DNA of 23,694 nucleotides from JBLHKS01 sp047620505. Lineage in GTDB: Bacteria; Verrucomicrobiota; Verrucomicrobiia; Verrucomicrobiales; DEV007. The DNA lies in the NCBI GenBank assembly GCA_047620505.1, contig JBLHKS010000113.1, positions 1 to 23,694 of the forward strand. The letters are read 5' to 3'. Made by a program: the position numbers and the translations under genes. The notes under the pieces are model-generated. The model saw nothing but the letters and a program-made list of their open reading frames with translations. It ran no database searches and was not told the DNA's origin. Shown in pieces: positions 7,615 through 15,704 of this stretch; the first letter of the stretch is position 1; each line of letters opens with the position of its first letter.

Positions 7615-8631
7615 ATGAGCGAAGATCTCCAGCAGCTGCTGCGCGAGGTTGGCTCTCGAATCGATGCGGCGGAAACGATCGCGGTGTCGAGTCACACCCG
7701 CCCGGACGGCGATGCGATTGGATCGCTGGTCGCCTTGGGCGACGCGCTGACCAGAGCCGGCAAGAAAGTCGTGATGCTCAATCAGGATCACGTCCCGTAT
7801 CGCTATAAATTTCTCGAAGGCGTGGAGAACGTAAAACGTCCCGCCGATCTTGACGAGCCGCTTGAGGTAGACGTTTTCGTGGCTCTGGATACGGCGGATG
7901 CGAAGCGGGTTGGTTCAAAGGTTTGGAAGGCGATCAAATCCCGGAAATTGATGATCCTGATTGATCATCATGTGAGCAATGAGCGTTATGCAGATATCAA
8001 TTATGTGGATGTGAATTCGCCCGCAACCGGGCAGATCGTCTATGAATTGATCCGTCAGCAAAATTGGCCGCTTTCGAGTGTCGCGCGTGACCATTTATGG
8101 GTAGCGATTGTGACGGATACCGGATCGTTTCAATATCAGAATACGACTGAGCGAACTTTGGAGATTGCCGCGGACCTGGTCCGCGAAGGCGTCGACGTTG
8201 GGCGGATTTCTACGCGGATTTTTCAGGATTATCCGTATAGACGTCTAGTATTATTGGGCGAGTTGCTCAGCACGTTGGATCGGAGCGAATGTGGTCGGAT
8301 CGCAAGCTGGAAGCTGAAGAAAGAGACTCTGGATCGACTCGAAATTCGCCCGGACGACACGGAAGGTTTGATCGATAATTTACGCTCAATCGACGGTGTG
8401 ATTGTTGCGGTTTCTTTCGAAGAAGCCGGAGATGAATTCATTCGGATCAGTGCCCGTTCGAAATCTCCAGAAGCCGACGTCTCGAAAATTTGTGGTCAGT
8501 TTGGAGGCGGCGGGCATCAGCTCGCGGCAGGAGCGCGGCAAGAAGGCACTTTGGAAGAAGTGTCGGAGCGATTTCTGGCAGCCGTCGAAGAAGCGCTGCC
8601 GACAATAAAAAGCAGAGTCTTAGTAGTTTAG
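7615..8631 (+). CDS. nrnA: DHH/DHHA1 phosphoesterase, NrnA-like oligoribonuclease / pAp phosphatase
   Basis: Proteins of this family degrade short oligonucleotides and dephosphorylate 3'-phosphoadenosine 5'-phosphate with Mn2+. The 338-residue protein has the DHH-domain motif SHTRPDGDAIG (Asp31 and Asp33), an ALDTAD segment, the DHH signature Asp117-His118-His119, and the C-terminal DHHA1 motif GGGGHQLAAG (297-306). I chose ATG 7615; a TTG at 7612 immediately follows the rbfA stop. The 3-nt gap implies translational coupling. An exact 12-mer palindrome at 7630 encodes Gln-Gln-Leu-Leu near the start. pAp is also a by-product of sulfotransferases, and one is encoded about 3 kb downstream, but a functional link is speculation. 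Confidence 0.93.
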   Translation: MSEDLQQLLREVGSRIDAAETIAVSSHTRPDGDAIGSLVALGDALTRAGKKVVMLNQDHVPYRYKFLEGVENVKRPADLDEPLEVDVFVALDTADAKRVGSKVWKAIKSRKLMILIDHHVSNERYADINYVDVNSPATGQIVYELIRQQNWPLSSVARDHLWVAIVTDTGSFQYQNTTERTLEIAADLVREGVDVGRISTRIFQDYPYRRLVLLGELLSTLDRSECGRIASWKLKKETLDRLEIRPDDTEGLIDNLRSIDGVIVAVSFEEAGDEFIRISARSKSPEADVSKICGQFGGGGHQLAAGARQEGTLEEVSERFLAAVEEALPTIKSRVLVV

Positions 8632-8647
8632 AAATTTCTCAATACTT

Positions 8648-9361
8648 ATGGATACACCCAGCGGAGTTCTCATCGTCGACAAAGATCCAGATATGACGTC
8701 TCACGACGTTGTTGCGATTGCTCGTCGATCTCTCAACATCAAAAAGATTGGCCATTGCGGCACGCTTGATCCGATGGCGACAGGCTTGCTTATTCTCGTT
8801 ATCGGAAAAGGGACCAAAATTCAGGATCTCTTGATGGCTGAAGATAAAGAGTACGAAGGAACGATTACGCTTGGCCAAGTGACCAACACTCAGGATGCCA
8901 AAGGTGAAGTGTTGGAAGAAAAGGAAGTGCCGGAGCTTAGCGAAGAAGAAATCACAAACGTTTTTGATGAGTTCAAAAGCGATTTCTACCAAATGCCGCC
9001 AATGGTTTCGGCAATCAAGAAAGACGGCGTGCCGCTCTACAAACTGGCTCGCAAGGGGCAGACCGTTGAGCGAGATCCGCGACTCGTTCACGTTTACACG
9101 TATCGAATTTCTCGAATCGAATTGCCGGAAATCGATTTCCGTGTGCTCTGCAGCAAAGGTTTTTATGTTCGGACCTACGCGCACGACATCGGAGAAAAAC
9201 TCGGCTGCGGCGGGCACCTCAGTGATTTACGGCGGACGAAATCAGGCCGATTCAATCTCGACCGGGCTATTTCGGTGACCGATTTGAAGGAAGGAAAGCG
9301 AGAAATGATTCTGGAGAAGATGCTCAGCTTGCCTGAGGTCTCGCGATTGCGAGGTGCCTGA
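8648..9361 (+). CDS. truB: tRNA pseudouridine(55) synthase TruB
   Basis: TruB makes pseudouridine at position 55 in the T-loop of tRNAs. The 237-residue protein begins with the GVLIVDKDPDMTSHDVV block, and the catalytic Asp41 lies in GTLDPMATG (38-46). YEGTITLG, MPPMVSAIKK(D)G and the CSKGFYVRT.AHDIG block follow, as in TruB. It is shorter than E. coli TruB and has little room for a C-terminal PUA-like domain, which is common in several phyla. It starts 16 nt after the nrnA stop and its end overlaps the ribF GTG frame by 8 nt. No strong Shine-Dalgarno is visible. Confidence 0.97.
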   Translation: MDTPSGVLIVDKDPDMTSHDVVAIARRSLNIKKIGHCGTLDPMATGLLILVIGKGTKIQDLLMAEDKEYEGTITLGQVTNTQDAKGEVLEEKEVPELSEEEITNVFDEFKSDFYQMPPMVSAIKKDGVPLYKLARKGQTVERDPRLVHVYTYRISRIELPEIDFRVLCSKGFYVRTYAHDIGEKLGCGGHLSDLRRTKSGRFNLDRAISVTDLKEGKREMILEKMLSLPEVSRLRGA

Positions 9362-10313
9362 CGAAATGATGAAAATTCTGCGCGAAATCGATGATCTGGC
9401 TTTGCTCTCAAAGCCGCTTCATTTCGCGATCGGAGTTTTCGATGGTCTCCACCTTGGCCATCAGGCGGTGATCCGGCGTGCGGTAGATGCAGCAGCCGAA
9501 TCGGACGGCTTGGCCGTGTTGATAAGCTTCGATCCTCATCCGCGCGCCGTGCTTGCGGTCGGCGAGCCTCCTCTAGTCCTGACAAATGGCGATCACAAGA
9601 TTCGGCTGGCCCAAAAACTGGGAATCGACGCGACGCTTTTGATTCAGTTCAACGAAGATTTCGCGAGTCGATCAGGACGAGAGTTTATCGAGTCGCTGGT
9701 CCAGGTTTCTCCGGATCTCCGGTTGATCAGCGTCGGTGCGGGCTGGAAATTCGGCTCTGATCGCAGCGGTGACTTTCAGCTTTTGGAGCAGCTCGGTGCG
9801 GAATTCGGATTCGAGGCTTTTGGCGCAAAAACGGTGCGGATCGGAGATCAGCGGGTCAGCAGCACGGCGATTCGAGAGGCGATTTCGATCGGTGATTTTT
9901 TGTCGTGTTCCGAGATGCTGGGCCGAGAATACAGCGTCTTCGGCGAAGTGATCAGAGGAGCTCAGCGAGGTCGGCAGATCGGATTTCACACTGCGAACCT
10001 AGCCGTCGCGAATGAGCAGCTGCCACCGGGCGGAGTTTACGTGGTTCGGGCGGATTTGAACGGCGAATCCTTTGGTGGAGTCGCGAATCTGGGCGTGCGG
10101 CCGACGCTCGACGACCCCAATGCGCAGCGCCTGTTGGAAGTTCACCTCTTCGATTACTCAGGTCCTGAATTCTACGGCGAAAATCTTGAGGTCTGGTTCG
10201 TAAAGTTCCTTCGCGAGGAGCGCAAATTCGAGTCGATTGATCATTTGAAGGCGCAGATTGAGTTGGATGCGTCGTCGGCTCGTGACGCGCTTCTTGCGGA
10301 ACATCGGGATTGA
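9354..10313 (+). CDS. ribF: Bifunctional riboflavin kinase / FAD synthetase RibF
   Basis: RibF phosphorylates riboflavin to FMN and adenylates FMN to FAD. The 319-residue protein has an N-terminal nucleotidyltransferase domain with GVFDGLHLGHQ (27-37), then a segment ending in VSSTAIREAISIGD. The C-terminal riboflavin kinase domain has a GAQRGRQIGFHTANL block (near 200-215) and GGVANLGVRPT. The GTG at 9354 overlaps truB by 8 nt; ATG codons at 9366 and 9369 are alternatives and would remove the overlap. Full length for the family. It closes the rbfA-nrnA-truB-ribF group. Confidence 0.96.
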   Translation: MPDEMMKILREIDDLALLSKPLHFAIGVFDGLHLGHQAVIRRAVDAAAESDGLAVLISFDPHPRAVLAVGEPPLVLTNGDHKIRLAQKLGIDATLLIQFNEDFASRSGREFIESLVQVSPDLRLISVGAGWKFGSDRSGDFQLLEQLGAEFGFEAFGAKTVRIGDQRVSSTAIREAISIGDFLSCSEMLGREYSVFGEVIRGAQRGRQIGFHTANLAVANEQLPPGGVYVVRADLNGESFGGVANLGVRPTLDDPNAQRLLEVHLFDYSGPEFYGENLEVWFVKFLREERKFESIDHLKAQIELDASSARDALLAEHRD

Positions 10314-10343
10314 CAGCGAATCTCGCCTTGGTCTCAGTGGGGC

Positions 10344-10667
10344 ATGTTCCAATCGATTCATCCTCTCCTCGCCGCTGAAACAAGTCTGACCACAGATTGG
10401 CTAAGTCTGATCGTTATTGGCGTCGTCGTCGGCTTGCTTTTGAGCAGTTTGTTAAAGGAACGCGGTTTCGGATTTTTCGGCAATGCGATCATCGGGATCG
10501 TTGGCGCAATTTTGGGCGCATTTCTTTGGGACAAACTGATCAGCCGGTTTGTAACGCTCGATCTGGGTCAAATCACGATTCAGTTCAACCAAGTCTTGAT
10601 AGCCTTGTTAGGCGCTTTTCTCTTCCTTGCTTTGGTGAGTTTCGTCAGCAAGCGCAAGAAGAGCTGA
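10344..10667 (+). CDS. Small GlsB/YeaQ/YmgE-like membrane protein
   Basis: This is a 107-residue hydrophobic protein with about three membrane segments: roughly 18-36 (LSLIVIGVVVGLLLSSLL), 44-64 (FGFFGNAIIGIVGAILGAFLW) and 83-101. It ends in a basic tail, SKRKKS. The Gly-rich GNAIIGIVGAILGAFLW segment matches the transglycosylase-associated (GlsB/YeaQ/YmgE) family, whose function is poorly known and often stress-related. The N-terminus is about 15 residues longer than usual. It follows ribF by 30 nt on the same strand, and its stop is 2 nt from the stop of the convergent DUF2752 gene, leaving no room for a separate terminator. Confidence 0.75.
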   Translation: MFQSIHPLLAAETSLTTDWLSLIVIGVVVGLLLSSLLKERGFGFFGNAIIGIVGAILGAFLWDKLISRFVTLDLGQITIQFNQVLIALLGAFLFLALVSFVSKRKKS

Positions 10668-10669
10668 GT

Positions 10670-11095
10670 CTAGCGCGGCGCGAGTAGCGAAAACGGTTCG
10701 AACGGCAGGTTTCGGAGAACTCCGAATGCGATCATCACCGCGAAGATCGACCAAAGGACGGGCATTGGCCAGTTGATCGGACGCGGTAGCCAGTTTGCAT
10801 TTGGGCGAAGCCAGCGCATCCAACGGAGCGCTACGCCGTAGATGATAAACGGGGCTGCGAGCACGAAAAATGCGTTCTTTTTCAGCGCCTCGACAAAGTC
10901 GAGATCCAATGCCGCGTGCGCTGCCCGAGTGACTCCGCAGCCTGGGCAGTAGATGCCGAAGACCGCCGCCGACATGCAGGGAGGGTAGGGGAAGCGGCTT
11001 GTTTCCGGGTTTTCGCGCGTCAGAATCCAGAACACACCCGTCAGCGGAATCAAGGCGAGGATTGAGAGTATGATCTTTGGCCCAGCGCGATTCAT
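10670..11095 (-). CDS. DUF2752 membrane protein
   Basis: This 141-residue membrane protein carries the DUF2752 signature CPGCGVTRA (50-58), preceded by a hydrophobic N-terminal segment and followed by two further hydrophobic stretches (about 74-90 and 109-126). DUF2752 proteins are small polytopic membrane proteins of unknown function; the CPGCG pair suggests metal or redox chemistry, which is inference. Its ATG directly follows the TGA of the sulfotransferase-like gene (no spacer), so translation is probably coupled. It is the last gene of a four-gene minus-strand cassette. Confidence 0.85.
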   Translation of the reverse strand: MNRAGPKIILSILALIPLTGVFWILTRENPETSRFPYPPCMSAAVFGIYCPGCGVTRAAHAALDLDFVEALKKNAFFVLAAPFIIYGVALRWMRWLRPNANWLPRPINWPMPVLWSIFAVMIAFGVLRNLPFEPFSLLAPR

Positions 11096-11833
11096 TCAGG
11101 CCTGAAGGGCGTGCTTTGTGAGAAATTCGTAGTGCGGACGGCAGGAATCGAGTAACGGGCGCAGTCGGTCAGGAAACGGTTCGGGCTTTTCGCGAAACGG
11201 CTGAAATCCGGTCGACTTGTGGAGGTTGTGGTACCACCACTTTGCCCAAGGGCCATCTTCGGCACGTGGGCCGGGCTCCCAGGAAAGCATCGAAGGGTCA
11301 AATTCGACTGCCGCTCGCTCGCAAAGTTGGCGGAGAATTTTCTCGGGGTTCATGAGCAGCTGCTTGCTGTCAAGGACGATTGGATTCTGCCCGCGTTTGG
11401 TTAGTTTTCGAAAAAGATCGGCCTGTTGCTCAAGCGCTGCGTCACGAGGAGTCGGCTCAGCGATCTGGTTGACGAGCGAGGGCAACATCTGTTCAGGATC
11501 GCGGATCAAAATAATGTTCGTCATCCGATCGAGGAACGTTTCGTCCAGCTCGATCAAATGATGCGCCATGTTTTTGATGAAGAAGATTGGCTTCTGAGCC
11601 GGCGGGTTGAGAATCACTTCGCAAACCGTTTTCTCGCCGTCTGTCTCGAGGATTTCCAGCAATTCTTCCCAGTGCGGCTGAGGCGCGTGCGTCAGACGAA
11701 GATAGTGGCCGTAGAGCGGTTCGTCGACGACGGCAGCGTCTGAACGTTCCGCAAATGAATACATCAGAGCGGTCGAGACGTTTCGTGGCCCGGACCAGAG
11801 ACAAAGGATTTTAGGGTGGCGATCTACACTCAT
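11096..11833 (-). CDS. Sulfotransferase-like P-loop protein
   Basis: The 245-residue protein starts with ILCLWSGPRNVSTALMYSF (9-27), a P-loop-like 5'-phosphosulfate-binding segment. IILIRDPEQMLPSL (107-120) resembles the 3'-phosphate-binding Arg/Ser segment of PAPS-dependent sulfotransferases. Family knowledge suggests transfer of a sulfuryl group to a hydroxyl acceptor; the acceptor is unknown. There is no signal peptide, so it is cytosolic. Its ATG overlaps the stop of the NlpC-like lipoprotein gene as ATGA (11830-11833) and its stop abuts the DUF2752 start. No PAPS synthesis genes are in the window. Proteins of this branch are sometimes annotated only as hypothetical, so the exact reaction is uncertain. 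Confidence 0.8.
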   Translation of the reverse strand: MSVDRHPKILCLWSGPRNVSTALMYSFAERSDAAVVDEPLYGHYLRLTHAPQPHWEELLEILETDGEKTVCEVILNPPAQKPIFFIKNMAHHLIELDETFLDRMTNIILIRDPEQMLPSLVNQIAEPTPRDAALEQQADLFRKLTKRGQNPIVLDSKQLLMNPEKILRQLCERAAVEFDPSMLSWEPGPRAEDGPWAKWWYHNLHKSTGFQPFREKPEPFPDRLRPLLDSCRPHYEFLTKHALQA

Positions 11834-12573
11834 TCGGCGTCTTTGATGATGTTGCGATATCTATAAGGCTTGTAGCCGAGACCTTTAACGTAGGCGACCT
11901 CGATCGGATGCCGAAGCACTTTCCAGGTCGGTGGTGATCCAGTTTCGTAAGCCATAAAATGTTTCTTTTCCGAATCGTGCCAATCGACAAATAGAAGTGC
12001 GTGATCGTTATGCTTGTTCACGAGATCTCCCGGTAGCAGCTGCTGGAAGGAATCGAGGGGCTCGCAGAGGCCCGGGAGCTCTCGCGTGGAGTAGGAGCGA
12101 TCGAGACGCCAACACCGCGAGATAAATCCGGAGCAGTCGATTCCGCAGGCTTCTTCGCTGACCGCGTCATCCAGCGCGGCGCGTTTGGCGTCCGTGTAGA
12201 CGTCGCCCGCGTACTTTCCAGAACGAAGCGCCGCGTCGAATGAATCGGGCGTGTCGAAGCCTCCCCATTGATAGGGAACTCCGACGTTAGCGCGGCCTGC
12301 ACGCCACCAACCTGGCCGGGTCTTGCCATCATTCGGTCGAAAGCGATGATCCGGGGTGTCCACGCGGATGCCTTTTTTGTCGTAGCCGTGAAACGCGTTA
12401 CGATCGGCGGGCCGCCAATTGTGGGTCCGATAGGATTCAGCGATCGCAATGCATTCGGATCTTCCGACTGATGATTTGGGAGAGCAGTCGGGAATCGGCG
12501 CACTCTCGTTGGTCACGCATGAAGCGAGCAGGACCGGGCCGAAGGCGCAGGTTAGTGAAAGTTTTAGGTTCAT
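11830..12573 (-). CDS. NlpC/P60-like lipoprotein
   Basis: The 247-residue protein has a lipoprotein signal with lipobox LASC (lipidated Cys19). Its catalytic part resembles NlpC/P60 cysteine peptidases: VPYQWGGFDTPDSF (about 99-112) is the domain entry, Cys147 in CGIDCSGF is the probable nucleophile, and His191 in NDHALLF follows the LPGDLV segment. Typical members cut peptidoglycan stem peptides or amides of cell-wall substrates. A 30-residue insertion between the entry motif and the Cys is longer than in most. The ATG overlaps the glycosyltransferase stop as ATGA (12570-12573), and the stop overlaps the sulfotransferase-like start. A near copy of the 12-mer palindrome lies at 12034. Confidence 0.82.
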   Translation of the reverse strand: MNLKLSLTCAFGPVLLASCVTNESAPIPDCSPKSSVGRSECIAIAESYRTHNWRPADRNAFHGYDKKGIRVDTPDHRFRPNDGKTRPGWWRAGRANVGVPYQWGGFDTPDSFDAALRSGKYAGDVYTDAKRAALDDAVSEEACGIDCSGFISRCWRLDRSYSTRELPGLCEPLDSFQQLLPGDLVNKHNDHALLFVDWHDSEKKHFMAYETGSPPTWKVLRHPIEVAYVKGLGYKPYRYRNIIKDAE

Positions 12574-13844
12574 GGTTCTGGTTTATCCGCAATTCCTTCT
12601 CGAATTTTCAAAAGAGCCCAGCCGATCCAGCCGACGCCTACGAAAACCCAGTAAATCGCCAAGCCGTGAGTGTAAAGCAGGTAGGTTCCAGCGGAGCAGA
12701 CTCCGAGCCAGATCCAGGCCCACTCAATTCGATCAATGAAGGGAAAGACGAGGAACACAGGTAGAAAATACCACGGATGAATCGTAGGAAGGCTGAGCAG
12801 AACGATTACGCTGACGATTGCGAGTTGGCGCTCGATTGACCAGCCACGCCGGCGTAAGAAAAACCAAGCTAAGCTGAACAGCATCGCGATCCTGACGATG
12901 ATTCCAATGAAGAGGCGGGGGTCGCGATCTGGGATGAAATCGAGGCCGTAGACGAAGGCCGAGGTGATCCACTTCAACAGGTAGTAAGGGCCTGCGTTGA
13001 ATTCGAATGTGTCCACGTAAAGCCTTAGCGATTGAAGCATGTTTAAGGCCGAGCTCCAAGGTTGGAAGGGAAGCCAGACCGCTACGCTGAGCCCGATGAA
13101 AACCGCGGCATCGCGGATCCGCCAGCCGTTGTGTCGGAGAAGAAAGGGTAAGAACAAAATCGGCCAGAGTTTGATCCAGACCGCGAGCGTGAGCGCAGCT
13201 GTCGCCGCTGAAAACCTGCGTTTTCGAAGGCAGAAGAGCATTAGCGCGAAAACGGCGAGGAGAGCAGCTTCAGTGTGGGCCTGACCCCAGGTTTCAAGAA
13301 CGACAAGCGGATTCCACGCGTAGAGAATCAGCAAACGCGGTTGGACAATCCGTGCGAGCAAAAGGAGGGCTGCAAATTCAGAAATACCCAGGAGAAGTCG
13401 GATCGCAAGCTGAGGGAATTCGGTAAACGCGGCCAATGCGAAGAGCCCCTGACTGACTGGCGGGTAAACCGAAAAATAGTCGGGTGAATTCAGTTTTGCG
13501 AACAGTTCAGGATCACCAACTCCGCGCTCATTCAGAGCTCTGGGCGTTTCTTCGAAGGGGTTCGATCCGGCGGTCACGATTTCGCCATCCCAGAGGTAAC
13601 GATAGACATCGTCCGACAAGGTTCCGTCTTCGATACCCAAGCAGCTCAACCGAAGAACGAGAGCGATTCCAAGAATTACAAACAGCGAATTGATTCCACA
13701 TTTCCAAGCGAGAAATGCGCCCGAGACAGCGATCGCAGCGCCGAATGGAAGCAAAGGCCGTAGCGTCTCACTAGAAACGGCCAACAGGATCAGAACGTGG
13801 CCCGCGAGAAGAATCGAAATCGAGATTGGGCGAGTAAAATTCAA
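12570..13844 (-). CDS. GT87-like polytopic membrane glycosyltransferase
   Basis: This integral membrane protein has about ten hydrophobic segments and resembles DUF2029/GT87 and related polyprenol-phosphate-mannose-dependent transferases. The first external loop carries SDDVYRYLWDGEIVTAGSNPF, with the acidic pair Asp78-Asp79 expected at the active site. VVLETWGQAHTEAAL and WIKLWPILFLPFLLR are further family-like segments. Such enzymes add a sugar from a lipid-linked donor on the outer membrane face. The frame opens at 14024, but the first 60 residues look non-homologous and lie over the divergent transpeptidase gene. I prefer TTG at 13844 (424 residues), preceded by GGTGA with 8-nt spacing and leading straight into the first membrane helix. 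It heads the four-gene cassette. Confidence 0.78.
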   Translation of the reverse strand: MNFTRPISISILLAGHVLILLAVSSETLRPLLPFGAAIAVSGAFLAWKCGINSLFVILGIALVLRLSCLGIEDGTLSDDVYRYLWDGEIVTAGSNPFEETPRALNERGVGDPELFAKLNSPDYFSVYPPVSQGLFALAAFTEFPQLAIRLLLGISEFAALLLLARIVQPRLLILYAWNPLVVLETWGQAHTEAALLAVFALMLFCLRKRRFSAATAALTLAVWIKLWPILFLPFLLRHNGWRIRDAAVFIGLSVAVWLPFQPWSSALNMLQSLRLYVDTFEFNAGPYYLLKWITSAFVYGLDFIPDRDPRLFIGIIVRIAMLFSLAWFFLRRRGWSIERQLAIVSVIVLLSLPTIHPWYFLPVFLVFPFIDRIEWAWIWLGVCSAGTYLLYTHGLAIYWVFVGVGWIGWALLKIREGIADKPEP

Positions 13845-13930
13845 TTTTGGTTCACCGGGCGCTGTGAGTTTGCCGAAGTTGACCAGTTCCGATTCGTCAC
13901 GGAAGATGATTTCACAACCAAAACATCCCG

Positions 13931-15145
13931 ATGAACGCTCAAACTTCCCCTGTTCGTGTTCTGACTCCGATTCAGCAGCTGCCTGCCGAAGGCTATGAAT
14001 CCGAAGCTTCAGAACCAAATCCAAGTCCCGCTCCGCTCGATCTTTACGTAGCCGCGCTCGCGCAATCAGAAATCGGTTTCGAAGTGACCGGAGATGGAGC
14101 GAAACCTAACCGACCGACCGTTCAAGACGTGTTTCAGCGTTTTGATCTCGACGGAAATGGGCTCCAGCCTACCGATGAAGCTGTGGAGATCGACTTTGAG
14201 CAGCTGCTGGCAAATCGCGGGACGTGGGACGATTTGAACGACGCTTCCGAACCAAAAGATTACGTCAGGCGCTTCCTGGAAACGCTGGGCCCAGCGCTGG
14301 ACGATCAATCCGAAATCGAATTCGAAGGTCGGCACGTTCCGCTGATCCGATGGACCGAACGGAAAGGGGAGGGCGCGAACGTGCAGCTTCTCGGGGTTCT
14401 TCAGGCGGATGAAGAGACTTTTGAGGGCTTTTGCCGCTCCAACGCGGACGATTTCGATTTTAATCTGATTCTGGAAGACGCAGAGGTTGAAGCGCATGGG
14501 CTTCGGGAGATCGCGACTTCGATTGTGATTCTGGGCGTTTCATTAGGCGTGATTCCGTCCGCTGAAGCCGGGATTTTCGACCGGATTTTCGAGCCGACGG
14601 CCGACCAAAGTGACCTGCGAACGCTTGATGGCCGGAAGGCAGTTCGAAAGACCAGAGCGCGAGTTGTTCGCTCCGAGGGAGGCTGGGTTGATACGCATAA
14701 CGACGCGTTGATCGATCGAAGTTATCTTCAGTCAACTGCGGGCAAAGACGCGAAGCGGCGTGTGGTCGTCGATATCGAAAATCAACGTGCTTACCTAATA
14801 ATAAATGGTCGAATCGCGATCGATACGCCGGTTTCCACGGCCCGTTCCGACAAGTTCACCCCTCGCGGCGAATTCAAGATCACTGAGCGTATTCGCACCG
14901 GGAAAATATCAACGTTATACGGCTGCGAGCTTCCCTATTGGATGCGTCTCGATTCGAGCGCGATCGGAATGCATATTGGTGATCTTCCAGGCAAGCCTGC
15001 TTCGGCCGGCTGCATCCGGTTACCGTTCAGCATCGCTCCTTTCATGTTCGACAACACCGGTAGCGGTACAGTCGTCGAGGTAGTCGAATCCTGGGATCCT
15101 GACTCGATTCAACAAGCGCCTGTTATGTTAGCGCAGGTAAATTGA
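13931..15145 (+). CDS. L,D-transpeptidase (YkuD) with EF-hand-bearing N-terminal extension
   Basis: The C-terminal third is a YkuD L,D-transpeptidase: VVVDIENQRAYLIINGR opens it, His348 lies in GMHIG, and SAGCIR gives catalytic Cys361 with Arg363. Such enzymes form 3-3 peptidoglycan cross-links or attach proteins to it. The N-terminal 190 residues are acidic and I do not recognise them as a known domain, apart from a canonical EF-hand loop, Asp72 to Glu83 (DLDGNGLQPTDE). Residues 195-213 form a hydrophobic segment ending in SAEAG that looks like a signal peptide, but no start codon lies near it in frame. As read, the N-terminal part would be cytosolic or be removed. The stop is 1 nt from the convergent redoxin stop. 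The start is the first ATG, with no clear ribosome-binding site. Confidence 0.88.
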   Translation: MNAQTSPVRVLTPIQQLPAEGYESEASEPNPSPAPLDLYVAALAQSEIGFEVTGDGAKPNRPTVQDVFQRFDLDGNGLQPTDEAVEIDFEQLLANRGTWDDLNDASEPKDYVRRFLETLGPALDDQSEIEFEGRHVPLIRWTERKGEGANVQLLGVLQADEETFEGFCRSNADDFDFNLILEDAEVEAHGLREIATSIVILGVSLGVIPSAEAGIFDRIFEPTADQSDLRTLDGRKAVRKTRARVVRSEGGWVDTHNDALIDRSYLQSTAGKDAKRRVVVDIENQRAYLIINGRIAIDTPVSTARSDKFTPRGEFKITERIRTGKISTLYGCELPYWMRLDSSAIGMHIGDLPGKPASAGCIRLPFSIAPFMFDNTGSGTVVEVVESWDPDSIQQAPVMLAQVN

Positions 15146-15146
15146 G

Positions 15147-15704
15147 TTACTTCGTTGGGATGAAGCAGCCGACCGCCTCGATAAATCGGACGTCGATCGT
15201 TTTGCCAGCTGAGATTGCGGTCATCGCGTCGCGGAGATAGTGCTGAGTTGCCTCTCGTCTGCGATCGCCGAAGTCGACGTAAAGATCGTTGATCTTCCCT
15301 TTGTAAATCACCGCGCCATCCGGTTTCAGCAGAACCACCTCGGGCGTGATCTCGGCCTTGGTCGCCTTCACAATTTCGTGAGCCCGGTCGATCACCACCG
15401 GTGCCTCAATATCGTAATCGTCGCGGTGAGATTTCGCAGCCTCGGCTGTCAGGTCGAAGTCGACATGAATCAATGTTAGTTTGCCGCCTTGCTCCTTCGC
15501 GTGTGCGGCCAATCGGTTCATCTCTGGAACGTAGGCATTGGCAATCGGGCAGTCGGTCGTGATGAAAATCACAGCGGCGAATTTGCCCTCTCCAGAATCG
15601 AGTGGCCGTGAAACTTCGCCATCGATCGTCGTTAGCTCGATCGGCTCGGCTCCAGCAGCTGCTGAAGCGCACGCGAGGAAAACAGCGAAAACAAGGGCTC
15701 TCAT
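15147..15704 (-). CDS. Secreted redoxin / thioredoxin-like protein
   Basis: This 185-residue exported protein has a signal peptide (MRALVFAVFLACASAAAGA) and a thioredoxin-fold redoxin domain. The family motif TTDCPIANAYVPEM (49-62) holds a single Cys52 in place of CxxC. A late conserved VGC (Cys180) could be its resolving partner. EVVLLKPDGAVIYKGKIND is the typical thioredoxin-fold strand segment. Proteins with this DCPI motif are common in Planctomycetes and Verrucomicrobia, often beside cytochromes; their substrates are mostly unknown. ATG 15704 overlaps the upstream EF-hand gene stop as ATGA, which decides the start over the in-frame TTG at 15725. An exact 12-mer palindrome at 15653 lies in the signal-peptide codons. 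Confidence 0.85.
   Translation of the reverse strand: MRALVFAVFLACASAAAGAEPIELTTIDGEVSRPLDSGEGKFAAVIFITTDCPIANAYVPEMNRLAAHAKEQGGKLTLIHVDFDLTAEAAKSHRDDYDIEAPVVIDRAHEIVKATKAEITPEVVLLKPDGAVIYKGKINDLYVDFGDRRREATQHYLRDAMTAISAGKTIDVRFIEAVGCFIPTK

Noticed and set aside
13879..13910. Promoter before the L,D-transpeptidase (TTGACC at 13879)
   Set aside because: No acceptable -10 box at 16-18 nt spacing.
13845..14024. N-terminal 60-residue extension of the GT87-like frame
   Set aside because: Charged, non-membrane sequence lying over the divergent transpeptidase gene; the TTG at 13844 with GGTGA upstream begins right before the first membrane helix.
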